In this document: positions 44,851 to 52,768 of the stretch, one piece after another
How the letters are laid out: each line of letters opens with the position of its first letter
Position numbering within the stretch: position 1 is the stretch's first letter
Source: Gordonia araii NBRC 100433
GTDB taxonomy: Bacteria > Actinomycetota > Actinomycetes > Mycobacteriales > Mycobacteriaceae
Direction: 5' to 3'
Assembly (NCBI RefSeq): GCF_000241265.1
Contig: NZ_BAEE01000008.1
Coordinates: 1-52,768 of the forward strand
Length of the DNA: 52,768 bases
Translations under genes and position numbers: made by a program
Notes under the pieces: generated by a model
Told to the model about the DNA's origin: nothing
Databases searched by the model: none
What the model saw: only the letters and a program-made list of their open reading frames with translations

Positions 44851-44942
44851 TGGCGGAGGCGAGAGGATTTGAACCTCCGGTCCGGTGTTGGCCGGACAAC
44901 TCATTAGCAGTGAGTCCCATTCGGCCGCTCTGGCACGCCTCC
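44851..44942 (-). tRNA. tRNA-Ser (anticodon GCT)
   Basis: 92 nt including an encoded CCA. Acceptor GGAGGCG/CGCCTCC plus G; anticodon loop CTGCTAA; long variable arm TTGTCCGGCCAACACCGGAC; T-arm GGAGGTTCAAATCCTC. It decodes AGC/AGU. Confidence 0.96.
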
Positions 44943-45042
44943 TGGTGCGGAGTCCTTTCGAACTGCCGAACACGTAGGTTACACACCCCATGCGACGGGG
45001 TGCAAACCACTAGGTCCGCACGCCGGCAGATACCCTCGTGGG

Positions 45043-46104
45043 GTGACCGTGCGACTACGCCCCGACCTCGACGACCTGCCCGTCTACGTGCCGGGCAAGA
45101 CTCACCCGGGCGCGGTGAAGCTCGCGAGCAACGAGGTTACCTTCGGCCCGTTGCCCAGTGTCGCGGCCGCGATCGCCGACGCCGCGGCCAGCGTCAACCG
45201 CTATCCCGACAACGCGATGGTCGAACTGACCGCCGCACTGGCGAAGAAGCTCGACGTCACGCCCGAGGAGATTCAGGTCGGCTGCGGTTCGGTGACCCTG
45301 TGCCAGAACCTCGTCACGATCACCTGCCGCCCAGGCGACGAGGTGCTGTTCGGCTGGCGCTCGTTCGAGACCTACCCGCTGGCGACCCGCATCGCCGGGG
45401 CGACGCCGGTCCAGGTGCCCCTCGACGACGACCTCGCATACGATCTGCCCGCGATGGCCGAGGCCATCACCGATCGCACCCGGCTGATCTTCGTCTGCAA
45501 TCCGAACAACCCGACCGGAACCGTCGTGAGCCGCGACGACCTCGTCGCCTTTCTGCGTAAGGTTCCCGACGATGTCGTCGTCGCCCTCGACGAGGCATAC
45601 TTTGAGTACATGCGCCTGGGCGCGTCGTCGGCCTACGACGCCCTGGAACTGCGCCGAGACTTTCCCAATCTCGTTGTCCTGCGGACATTCTCCAAGGCTT
45701 ACGGGCTGGCTGGACTGCGCGTCGGGTACGCGGTCGCGGACCCCGCCGTCATCACCGCGCTCGGCAAGGTGCACATCCCGTTCTCGATCAACTCGCTGGC
45801 GCAGCACGCCGCGGTCGCCTGCCTCAAGGCCGACGACGAGCTGTTGGCCCGCACCGAAGCCGTCGTCACCGAGCGGGTCCGCGTCACCGCGCAACTGCGC
45901 ACGCTCGGCTATCGCGTGCCCGAGTCACAGGCGAACTTCGTGTGGCTCGACCTGGGTGCCGACTCGCTGCCGTTCGCACGGGCCAGCGCGGACGCCGGCG
46001 TCATCATCCGCCCCTTCGACGGCGACGGTGTGCGCGTGACCGTGACCCACCCGGCCGAGAACGACGTGTTCCTGGGGTTCGCGTCAGACTGGGCGCGACG
46101 CTAG
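45043..46104 (+). CDS. Aromatic amino acid / histidinol-phosphate aminotransferase (Pat/HisC2-like)
   Basis: 353 aa from GTG, a PLP fold type I enzyme. Motifs: KLASNEVTFGPLP, CNPNNPTGTV, ALDEAYFEY and the Schiff-base Lys in TFSKAYGLAGLRVGYA. The N-terminus and ASNE resemble the mycobacterial Pat/HisC2 (Rv3772), which acts on phenylpyruvate and related keto acids. With tyrA in the window, a role in the last step of Phe/Tyr synthesis is plausible. It lies just after the two tRNA genes, on the opposite strand. Confidence 0.88.
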   Translation: MTVRLRPDLDDLPVYVPGKTHPGAVKLASNEVTFGPLPSVAAAIADAAASVNRYPDNAMVELTAALAKKLDVTPEEIQVGCGSVTLCQNLVTITCRPGDEVLFGWRSFETYPLATRIAGATPVQVPLDDDLAYDLPAMAEAITDRTRLIFVCNPNNPTGTVVSRDDLVAFLRKVPDDVVVALDEAYFEYMRLGASSAYDALELRRDFPNLVVLRTFSKAYGLAGLRVGYAVADPAVITALGKVHIPFSINSLAQHAAVACLKADDELLARTEAVVTERVRVTAQLRTLGYRVPESQANFVWLDLGADSLPFARASADAGVIIRPFDGDGVRVTVTHPAENDVFLGFASDWARR

Positions 46105-46134
46105 CGCCGGACCGCCGCCGGCAGCCGGAGAAGG

Positions 46135-47121
46135 TCAGTAGAGTCCGCGCGCGAGCGTGGCCCACGCAAGGGGAAGATCCTGGCGCCAGTAGGGCCAGCT
46201 GTGGGTTCCGATGAGCCGGAACCCGTCGGTGTAGGCGATGCCCGCCTGACGCAGCTGCACGGCGAACTCCAACGAGCAGCGGTAGGCCCCGAACTCCAGT
46301 GCCGAGCCGGACGCGTTCACGGCCTCCTTCGGCATGTCTTCTTTCGGTCGCGGCGCCAGATCCATCGGACCGATCGCACCCGATCCGGCCGACAGGAACA
46401 ACTGCTTGCCCCGCAAGGAATCCAATCGGTGAGCCGGGTCGTGCGAAACCCACCGCTTCGATCCGGGAGGCCCCCACATGTTGTCGGCATCGCCGCCCGC
46501 ACGGGCCACCGTCGTCCGGACATAGCCCTGGTTGAGCGGACCAGACACCGGCGGGCATCCCGACAGCGAAGCCGCACCACGGTACAGCTGCGGGTGGCGG
46601 CTGATCAGCGTGTAGGCCGCCTGGCCGCCCATCGACAGACCGATCAGCGCGTTGCGCCCGTTGCCGTTGAACCGCCCGTCCACCAGGCTGGGCAGCTCAG
46701 AGGTCAGGAAGGTCTCCCACTGGGGTTTGCCGAGCCGGCGATCGCGCTTGTGCCAGTTGGTGTAGAACGTGCCGGCTCCACCGACGGGCAGAACGACGTT
46801 GACGTTCTTCCCGGCGAAGAACTGCCCCGCCTTCCCCTTGGTGATCCAGTCGCTGACCTTGCCCTCCGCGCCGGCGCCGTCGAGCATGTAGACCGTCGGG
46901 CGCGGGCCCGAACCGGCCCGCGCCGGCGTGAGCACCGAGACCTTGATCCGCTCGCGCATCGCCGGCGAATACACGAAGAGGTCGGTCCGCAACGGGCTGA
47001 GTTTGACCGACTTCGAAATCCTGGCCTTGGGCGACGCGTCGGCGACCGCAGGCATCAACTGACACATGGTCGCGCTCAAGGCCGCGACCATGACAGTGAT
47101 GCCTATTCGGTTGAAACGCAT
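46135..47121 (-). CDS. Mycolyltransferase, antigen 85/esterase family
   Basis: 328 aa with a Sec signal peptide (about 1-29, ADA). The nucleophile elbow is IGLSMGGQAAY, with PTVYMLDGAGAEGKVSDW near the oxyanion region, the fold motif ETFLTSELPSLVDGRF, and the catalytic His in GTHSWPYWR. These are hallmarks of the Ag85/cMyt enzymes that move mycolates between trehalose and arabinogalactan outside the membrane. It supports a mycolic-acid-making host. A second relative starts at 51974. Confidence 0.92.
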   Translation of the reverse strand: MRFNRIGITVMVAALSATMCQLMPAVADASPKARISKSVKLSPLRTDLFVYSPAMRERIKVSVLTPARAGSGPRPTVYMLDGAGAEGKVSDWITKGKAGQFFAGKNVNVVLPVGGAGTFYTNWHKRDRRLGKPQWETFLTSELPSLVDGRFNGNGRNALIGLSMGGQAAYTLISRHPQLYRGAASLSGCPPVSGPLNQGYVRTTVARAGGDADNMWGPPGSKRWVSHDPAHRLDSLRGKQLFLSAGSGAIGPMDLAPRPKEDMPKEAVNASGSALEFGAYRCSLEFAVQLRQAGIAYTDGFRLIGTHSWPYWRQDLPLAWATLARGLY

Positions 47122-47282
47122 GTGCTCCCCAAGAAACGGACGTGCGGAAGATAGGCCCTAAGCCTAGGAGGCGGGCCCTCCGAAAATAAGTCCGCGATGC
47201 AAATTCTCAGCAAATGTGTGGCTACGTCTGTGTTACGATGTGTCGCCGCTCACAGAGATTCGCGTCCATCTACGATATTCCG

Positions 47283-47732
47283 GTGAGCGATGACGCCCCC
47301 CGCCTCGGCAAGCATGAGTTCGCCTTCGTGGCCCGTGTACCGGTCCGCTGGTCGGACATGGACGCCTTCGGGCACGTCAATCACGCGCGCATGGTCACCC
47401 TCATGGAGGAAGCCCGGGTCGAGTGGCTGCTGTCGGCCGGCCCCGAGTATCAGCCGTTGATCAAGAGCGCGATGATCGTGCACGTCGACATCCGCTACCA
47501 AAGCCAGCTGCGGCACACCGACAGCCCGTTGCAGATCGGCATGTGGATCAAAGGATTCCGCTCGGTGGATTTCACGATCGGCTACGAGATCCGGGCGGCC
47601 GGCGCCGCCGTCGAGAGCAAGGCGGCCTGCGTGGCGACGACGCAGATGGCCGTCGTCGACATCGAGGCGCACTCGCTGCGCCGCCTCACCGACGAGGAGA
47701 AGTACTACCTCAGATCGTGGTCGCGCGGGTGA
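47283..47732 (+). CDS. Acyl-CoA thioesterase, hotdog fold (4HBT-like)
   Basis: 149 aa from the GTG at 47283 (ATGs at 47214 and 47238 would add up to 23 poorly conserved residues; no clear ribosome site decides). The hotdog signature VRWSDMDAFGHVNHARMVTLMEEAR holds the catalytic Asp and the helix. The rest is the usual single hotdog, ending LRRLTDEEKYYLRSW. It hydrolyses an acyl-CoA; the substrate is not readable. Its 3' end overlaps the convergent gene by 28 bases. Confidence 0.88.
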   Translation: MSDDAPRLGKHEFAFVARVPVRWSDMDAFGHVNHARMVTLMEEARVEWLLSAGPEYQPLIKSAMIVHVDIRYQSQLRHTDSPLQIGMWIKGFRSVDFTIGYEIRAAGAAVESKAACVATTQMAVVDIEAHSLRRLTDEEKYYLRSWSRG

Positions 47733-48997
47733 GCGGTCGCGCGGTCGGCGGGCTCGTACCGCGGCGGCAGCTGCTGGGGCGGCAGTCCGCCCGGTGAGAT
47801 CCGCGCGATGTTGCCGGCCAGCACGTCGCGGTAGATCCGCAACTGTTCCTCGCCGACGCGCACCTGTTCGGTGAGCCGTTTGGAGTTGTCCGCCGAGATC
47901 TCCCGGCTCCCCGACCGCGACACGAGTTCGACGATGCGATCGTCGATCGTCGATGCGCGGTCGTACTCGTCGAGCAGCCGCAGTTCGACCGTCGCCGAGT
48001 CCATGACATGCGACACCTCAGCGAGCGCCTGCACCCGTTCGATCAGCTGGATCCACACCGGCCGGAGTTCCTGCTCCTTGGCCGAGATGTGTTCGACGAA
48101 GGCCGGATCGAACCCGCCGTTGCGCATGGCGCGATCCAGGTCGACGCGGACCGACCGCAGTGCGACGACGTCGGCGGCGATCTCGGCGAGTTCCGCGTGC
48201 AGGTTGACTTGGCTGCGCTGCACGGTGAAGTGGTCGGAACGCCACGCCGGGCTGGCGAAGATCTTGTCGTAGTACTGACCCGCGACGTAGAGCAGCGCTT
48301 CGTAGCCGTCGATGAACGACATGTGCTGCGGCGCGGGAGGCGCCGACGGCACCGGGCGGTCGGAGACCGCCTGGCGTGCCCACTGCTCGACCTGCGGACC
48401 CATCGCCCGCATCGCGAGACCGCCCACCACGCCGGCAAGACGCCCGAAAGCGGCGCCCCCCGCGCGGCGCACGTAGCCGCCGGCGTTCACATCCGGCGTC
48501 GGCGTGTGCAGCAGCCCCTCGAACAGCCGCTCGCGCGCCTCGATTTCGAGGTAGACGCCTTCGCGGCGCTCGCGGCGAACCGCACGCGTGCCGCCGGGAT
48601 ATACGCCCTTGCCGATGACGATCTGCTTGCGCGCGTCCTCGCGGCGGCGCGTCAGCCCGTTGAGCCGGTTCTGCAGTCCGGACCGGACCATCGTCGGCAG
48701 CACGGGATTGGCCAATTGGGCCTCGATCTGCGCGATCCCGCGTTGCAGGCGACGCAGGTTGCCGAAACCGTCGGTCAACGTCGCCAGGGGAAGGCCGTAG
48801 GTCTGACGCCGGACGACGACGTCCCGGGCCTCGACACCGAGAAACCCCGCCCCGATCAGATTCGCCGCGGCCTCGGAGAGCTCCCGACGCGGACCGGGAA
48901 CTTGCGCGTTCTCGCTCCACCGTCGGATGTCAGCGACGGTGGCCGCGGGGGGAACACGTTGACTCACGCTGCCAATACTACCGACTTGAGCCGACAT
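47705..48997 (-). CDS. Unrecognised 430-aa soluble protein with coiled-coil-like segments
   Basis: I do not recognise this family. The N-terminal third has an Arg-rich helical stretch (RRLQRGIAQIEAQLANPVLPTMVRSGLQNRLNGLTRRREDARKQ, 80-125 approx.). The middle has a Gly/Ala hydrophobic segment RLAGVVGGLAMRAMG (possible membrane contact). The C-terminal half is helical, LHAELAEIAADVVALRSVRVDLDRAM... A Pro-rich tail ends the protein. It starts inside the end of the acyltransferase gene (20-base overlap), so the two form an operon. A cytoplasmic, possibly scaffold-like protein of actinomycetes is the most that can be said. Confidence 0.75.
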   Translation of the reverse strand: MSAQVGSIGSVSQRVPPAATVADIRRWSENAQVPGPRRELSEAAANLIGAGFLGVEARDVVVRRQTYGLPLATLTDGFGNLRRLQRGIAQIEAQLANPVLPTMVRSGLQNRLNGLTRRREDARKQIVIGKGVYPGGTRAVRRERREGVYLEIEARERLFEGLLHTPTPDVNAGGYVRRAGGAAFGRLAGVVGGLAMRAMGPQVEQWARQAVSDRPVPSAPPAPQHMSFIDGYEALLYVAGQYYDKIFASPAWRSDHFTVQRSQVNLHAELAEIAADVVALRSVRVDLDRAMRNGGFDPAFVEHISAKEQELRPVWIQLIERVQALAEVSHVMDSATVELRLLDEYDRASTIDDRIVELVSRSGSREISADNSKRLTEQVRVGEEQLRIYRDVLAGNIARISPGGLPPQQLPPRYEPADRATAHPRDHDLR

Positions 48998-50102
48998 AGT
49001 TCCGCTGCCAGATCGGTCGGGTCACCCGATGCAGCACCCAGGCCAGTGGCACGGAGAGCGCCGTCGTCGCCACGAACGCCACCCACATCGACCCGGTCAG
49101 CAAGACCTGATATCCGAGCAGACCCATCACGATCTCCAGGACGATCACGTGAACGCAGAAGAACTCGTAGGAGATCTCGCCGAACCAGACGGCCGGACGA
49201 CTGCCCCAGATCTTCGACCACCAGTCCGGCCCGCCGGCGCGATCCCGCCCAGACGACACCGCCAGCGGCACGATAAACCCCAGTGCCACAACGAGATACA
49301 GGACATGCTTGACGATCGTCTGTGCGGCGGTCTCGGGGGTCATCGTCGCACCGCCCGCACCGGGAAACCCGGAGAGGACGAAGGCGGCGACACCGGCGGC
49401 GACCCACCACCCCGTCCGCACCCGCGTCATCAATGGCGCACAGACCGCCAGCGCCATCCCGGCGACGAACCACCAGAAGAAGGTCGGCGGCCAGATCCGC
49501 GCGGACAGGTCGACGTCGGCGCCGACGACCGCGAATGTCCACATCGGTGAGACCAACGCCACGGCGCCGAGCAGGCACAGCAGTAGATCAGGTCGCCACC
49601 GTCGGCGGCAGATCGCGACACCGGCAACGGCGATGACGGGGAGCACCAGGTAGAAGGCCACCTCGGCGACCATGCTCCACATCTGGGTGAGACCGGTGTG
49701 CTGATGCCCCAGCCCGAAGACCTGGGTGAAGGTCATGTTCCGCAGGAATCCGCCCCAGCCGGTGCCGTAGGACGTCGGGTTGTCGCGCACCAGAAAGACC
49801 AGGTACACGCCGATCACCGTGAGCCAGTAGGCGGGCAGGATACGGCGCGCCCGGTGCACGAAATAGGTCCGGACGGACACCGGTTCGGCGTCGGGACCGC
49901 GCCGCAGCTGCGACACCCAGCTCCGGTACAGCAGGTAGCCCGACAGCACGAAGAAGATCGTGACGCCGATCTCGAAGCGTGCGCTCAACCGCCCCGGATA
50001 GGTGTCCTGATAGTGGCCGGTCCAGTACGCCGCGTGGGTCAGGCAGACCGACAGCGCCGCCAACGTGCGGATTCCGGTGAGCGCTGGGACGCGTGCGGCC
50101 AT
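48978..50102 (-). CDS. Membrane acyltransferase, acyltransferase-3 (OafA-like) family
   Basis: 374 aa, about ten TM helices. The family N-terminus ALTGIRTLAALSVCLTHAAYW carries the conserved His, with IFFVLSGYLLYRSW, FVHRARRILPAYWL and QMWSMVAEVAFYLVLP following in order. These enzymes O-acylate envelope sugars or lipids, often acetyl or succinyl groups, from the cytoplasmic side. There is no SGNH domain. It leads a two-gene operon with the unknown 430-aa protein. Confidence 0.9.
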   Translation of the reverse strand: MAARVPALTGIRTLAALSVCLTHAAYWTGHYQDTYPGRLSARFEIGVTIFFVLSGYLLYRSWVSQLRRGPDAEPVSVRTYFVHRARRILPAYWLTVIGVYLVFLVRDNPTSYGTGWGGFLRNMTFTQVFGLGHQHTGLTQMWSMVAEVAFYLVLPVIAVAGVAICRRRWRPDLLLCLLGAVALVSPMWTFAVVGADVDLSARIWPPTFFWWFVAGMALAVCAPLMTRVRTGWWVAAGVAAFVLSGFPGAGGATMTPETAAQTIVKHVLYLVVALGFIVPLAVSSGRDRAGGPDWWSKIWGSRPAVWFGEISYEFFCVHVIVLEIVMGLLGYQVLLTGSMWVAFVATTALSVPLAWVLHRVTRPIWQRNYVGSSR

Positions 50103-50163
50103 GCGCCGATCCTGCCAGGCCGCCGCCTGCGACCGCTCGGATGCCGGCCCAACGCGTCGCCGA

Positions 50164-50970
50164 TCAGCCCTTCATCGCCGCGAGCCACGACTCGGTCGCG
50201 GCATCGGCCGGGTAGAACAGCTCGATGGTCATCTCTTCCAGCGTGATGTCGCGCGGAGACCCGAATGTCGTCAGTGTGCTGAAGAAGGAGAGGACCTGGT
50301 CGCCGACGGTCATCTCGAGTGGAACGAGGAGCTGTGGCTCGCCGGCATGAGCCGATCGCGACGGGGCGCGGTCGAGTCCGGCGACGGTCGGGTAGGTGCG
50401 CAGCTCGGCGTCGAGGTCGGCGAGCCGCTGATCACCGGTCACCCGGACCAAGCGTCGCAACAGGTCGACGAGATAGCGTCCCCAGACGTCGAAGTTGCGT
50501 GTCATCGCGGCGAATCCCTCAGGGTGCAGCGAAGCGCGGAAGAGGTTCAACGGCTCGGCTCGGAGGTGCTCGGGCAACATCTGGACCAGCAGATTGGCGG
50601 CGTTGTTCGCCAGGACGACGTTCCAGACGCGGTCGAGAGCGACACCGAAATTCGGATCGTGGGCGTCGAGCACCCGCTGCACCGAGGCGCGGACCCGCGA
50701 CATCGCCTCGGCCTCCAGCGGCTCTTCGGAGTAGCGCGGCGCGTGCCCGGCGGCGAGGAGCAGCGCGTTGCGTTCCCGCAGCGGAATGTCCAACCGTGCG
50801 GAGAGGGCGTCGATGAGCGCGGGGCTCGGCCGCGACCTCCCGGTTTCGACGAAACTCAGGTGCCGAGGGGAGACGCCGGTGTCATAGGCGAGGTCGAGCT
50901 GGCTGAGCGATCGATGTGCCCGCCAACGCCGCAGCATCGTCCCGACTTGGTTCTTGGTGGGCGCCGACAT
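50164..50970 (-). CDS. XRE-family regulator with MmyB-like ligand domain
   Basis: 268 aa from the ATG at 50970. The N-terminal HTH is VGTMLRRWRAHRSLSQLDLAYDTGVSPRHLSFVETGRSRPS. The remainder matches the MmyB-like putative ligand-binding domain (RVLDAHDPNFGVALDRVWNVVLANNAA, then FRASLHPEGFAAM and the acidic FFSTLTTFGSPRDITLEEMTIELFYPAD ending). These actinobacterial regulators commonly sit next to the oxidoreductase or hydrolase gene they control. Here the alpha/beta hydrolase starts 85 bases away in the opposite direction. Confidence 0.9.
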   Translation of the reverse strand: MSAPTKNQVGTMLRRWRAHRSLSQLDLAYDTGVSPRHLSFVETGRSRPSPALIDALSARLDIPLRERNALLLAAGHAPRYSEEPLEAEAMSRVRASVQRVLDAHDPNFGVALDRVWNVVLANNAANLLVQMLPEHLRAEPLNLFRASLHPEGFAAMTRNFDVWGRYLVDLLRRLVRVTGDQRLADLDAELRTYPTVAGLDRAPSRSAHAGEPQLLVPLEMTVGDQVLSFFSTLTTFGSPRDITLEEMTIELFYPADAATESWLAAMKG

Positions 50971-51055
50971 GGCGTCATCGTAGGCCGCGGGCGGTTCGAG
51001 TTCGATTACCTCTCGGGTAGTGGACTCCAGTCGGCGCTGGGCGGATCGTCGGCGT

Positions 51056-51868
51056 ATGCGGACAACCATCAAGCCACACGTACTCGTCTCTCCTGCGATG
51101 GGTGTGCCGGCGAAGTTCTACCGGCCCCTCGTCGATGCGATCGCCGAACGGGGTTGGCCGGTGTCGGTCGTGCCGCGACGTGGCATCGAACCCGGCGACG
51201 AACCGCCGTCGCGCCGCAACGACTGGTCGTACGCGGACGAGGCCGGCGACCTCGCGGCCGCGGTAGCCGCGATCCGCACGAGCGACCCGACACGACGGAT
51301 CGTCGTTCTCGGCCACAGCCTCGGCGCCCAGCTCTGCGCACAGATCTCGTCGGACCCCGATCTCGCGCATGGACGTCCGGACGGCTTCGTCACGGTCGCC
51401 GGATCGGTGCCGTGGTTCCGCTGCTATCCCCTCACCGATCCGGCCTACCTGCTGGCAGCCGCCGTGCCCGTCGTCACGACCGTCGAAGGCCGCTGGCCCG
51501 CGAATCTGTTCGGTGGCCCGACGCCGCGAACCCTGATGCGCGAGTGGGCCCGCATGGTGCGCACCGGCGCGACGCCGTTCCCCGACCCCGACGACGGCAC
51601 CGGCGGCGCCTCGGGGTCGCCGATCCCGACGCTGGCCGTGCGGCTTCCCGACGACCGTCTGGTGACCACGCCGGCGGCCGAGATGCTGGAGCGTCACTTC
51701 GCCGAGCGGGTACTGACCGTGTGGAACTATCCGCGTCACCTGTGTCCGCCGGACGGATCAACCGACCACGTCAAATGGGTCAGGACTCCCGGTCCGGTCG
51801 TCGACCGCATCGTCGACTGGTGGGCATCGACGCCGACGTCGGTCGATCACGGCAGCGTCTCGGTTTGA
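51056..51868 (+). CDS. Alpha/beta hydrolase
   Basis: 270 aa from the ATG at 51056 (a GTG at 51020 would add 12 Arg-rich residues). VLVSPAMGVPAKFYRPLVDAIAERGW suits an oxyanion loop, and the nucleophile elbow is VVLGHSLGAQLC. The late Asp is in RLPDDRL and the His lies in PRHLCP or in TDHVKW. No signal peptide. The substrate is unknown. The divergent XRE/MmyB gene is the likely regulator; the shared 85-base gap must hold both promoters. Confidence 0.85.
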   Translation: MRTTIKPHVLVSPAMGVPAKFYRPLVDAIAERGWPVSVVPRRGIEPGDEPPSRRNDWSYADEAGDLAAAVAAIRTSDPTRRIVVLGHSLGAQLCAQISSDPDLAHGRPDGFVTVAGSVPWFRCYPLTDPAYLLAAAVPVVTTVEGRWPANLFGGPTPRTLMREWARMVRTGATPFPDPDDGTGGASGSPIPTLAVRLPDDRLVTTPAAEMLERHFAERVLTVWNYPRHLCPPDGSTDHVKWVRTPGPVVDRIVDWWASTPTSVDHGSVSV

Positions 51869-51973
51869 TGACTGGGCTGGCGCACGGGTCGGCCACCACG
51901 ACATACTTCTCCGTGTTACTGAAGTGACGCGTGTGACTGGGGATGCGACGCGTCGAGGAGAGGCCGAGCACGA

Positions 51974-52768
51974 GTGCACACCACTTTGATCCGGTCCAGC
52001 GTCGCGGTGGCGACGACGCTGGCCGTCGGTCTGACCATCGGTATCGCCGTCGCCGACGGAGCTCCGCCACCCCCGCGACCACCGCGTCCCGAAGCCGGCC
52101 CGCCGACCAAGAGTCGGATCGTGTCGGTGACCCCGTTCAAAGGACGCGAACGGTTGCGAGTGTTCTCCGCGGCGATGGAACGCGAGGTCGTCGTCGACCT
52201 CCAACGACCGCACGACGCCGCACGGCCCGCCCGCCCGGGCGACCGGCCGAAACCCAGGGCACGACCGGGCAAGCGGCCGACGATCTACCTGCTCGACGGC
52301 GCCGAAGCGCATGAAACCGAGTCGGGCTGGTACTCCGAGACCCAGCTCACCGAACTCGCGTCGAAGACCGACGTGAACGTCGTGACCCCGGTCGGCGACC
52401 CGCACAGCTACTACACGGACTGGCGAACGGTCGACCCGGGCATGGGCAACAAGAAGTTCATGTGGGAGACGTTCCTGACCCGCGAGCTGCCGCCCCTGCT
52501 GGCCGAACGGTTCGGATCCAACGGTGCCAAGGCGATCGCCGGCGCGTCGATGGGCGGGCTGGCCGCGCTGACACTCGCGACCCGGCACCCGCACCTCTAC
52601 CGCGCCGTCGGCGGCTTCAGCGACTGCGCCAACGTGTCGTCGCCGGAGAACAAGTTCCTCACCCAATGGGATATCAGCCGCGGCGGCGGGAACTCGATCA
52701 ACATGTGGGGCCCGTTCACCGATCCGCAGTGGGAAGCCCACGACCCGTATGTCAACGCACCGCGTCTC
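51974..52768 (+). CDS. Second mycolyltransferase/esterase of the antigen 85 family, 3' end cut
   Basis: The frame is open from GTG 51974 to the window end (265 codons), read by hand. It has a signal peptide of about 27 residues, a Pro-rich spacer (PPPPRPPRPEAGPP), and a family domain: PTIYLLDGAEAHETESGWY, FLTRELPPLLAERF, AGASMGGLAAL (nucleophile Ser), GGFSDCANV. An extra Arg/Pro-rich insert (DDAARPARPGDRPKPRARPGK region) precedes the first strand. The C-terminal His is beyond the window. It is related to the gene at 46.1 kb and closer to the larger cMyt-type proteins. Confidence 0.85.
   Translation, partial: MHTTLIRSSVAVATTLAVGLTIGIAVADGAPPPPRPPRPEAGPPTKSRIVSVTPFKGRERLRVFSAAMEREVVVDLQRPHDAARPARPGDRPKPRARPGKRPTIYLLDGAEAHETESGWYSETQLTELASKTDVNVVTPVGDPHSYYTDWRTVDPGMGNKKFMWETFLTRELPPLLAERFGSNGAKAIAGASMGGLAALTLATRHPHLYRAVGGFSDCANVSSPENKFLTQWDISRGGGNSINMWGPFTDPQWEAHDPYVNAPRL

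Noticed and set aside
44711..45010. 99-codon minus-strand ORF across the tRNA-Arg and tRNA-Ser genes
   Set aside because: It reads through two complete tRNA genes; the RNA structures explain the sequence.

Overview
The window looks like chromosome from a high-GC, mycolic-acid-containing actinomycete, most likely Gordonia or a close relative. The signs are: a one-operon type I NADH dehydrogenase with an atypical response regulator just upstream (the Mycobacterium Rv3143-nuo order), two antigen-85-like mycolyltransferases, a LigC/LigD-polymerase pair, a PF10081 hydrolase, a TadA plus TadA-associated-protein pair, and many GTG starts. The genus call is inference; the family calls rest on visible motifs.

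Layout. 1-3.6 kb: the right end of what looks like a genomic island. It carries a PstI/BsuBI-type restriction-modification pair plus a partial two-TM membrane protein, and it ends in a scar matching the 3' end of a tRNA-Ser gene, followed by a tRNA-style terminator. 3.7-5.6 kb: three tandem paralogous secreted two-cysteine proteins and a secreted four-cysteine mini-protein whose start codon lies in an 11-bp inverted repeat. 5.65-9.3 kb: a DrrABC-like exporter behind an iron-box-like sequence (its ATPase gene carries a frameshift), convergent with a secreted HtaA-like protein. 9.4-11.6 kb: LigD-type polymerase and LigC. 11.6-16 kb: a membrane protein, GluQ-RS and queuine tRNA-ribosyltransferase (a tRNA queuosine pair), a lipoprotein and a TipA-like MerR regulator. 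16.1-20.3 kb: a PF10081 hydrolase, MurF and Ddl.

20.3-38.3 kb: the respiratory region. A FAD monooxygenase and the response-regulator-like gene sit between two oppositely oriented arrays of the same 22-bp repeat. Then comes the nuo operon (nuoA to nuoN). Nearly every junction overlaps, nuoE and nuoF are fused into one 681-aa ORF, and 0.3 kb of dispersed repeats has been inserted between nuoF and nuoG without losing the ATGA-type stop/start overlaps. More repeats lie inside the 3' end of nuoI and just after nuoN.

38.4-46.1 kb: an alcohol dehydrogenase, tRNA-Ser(CGA), a small MT0933-like protein, TadA and its partner, TyrA, AqpZ, a secreted nuclease with a SUKH-type immunity gene directly behind it, tRNA-Arg(ACG), tRNA-Ser(GCT) and an aromatic/histidinol-phosphate aminotransferase. 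46.1-52.8 kb: a mycolyltransferase, a thioesterase, an unrecognised 430-aa protein with an acyltransferase-3, an XRE/MmyB regulator divergent from an alpha/beta hydrolase, and a second mycolyltransferase cut by the window end.

Most likely to repay work: the nuclease/immunity pair, the repeat biology around nuo (with the NuoE-NuoF fusion), the apparently zinc-less queuine transferase, the tRNA-Ser island scar, and the structured leader of the 88-aa secreted peptide.
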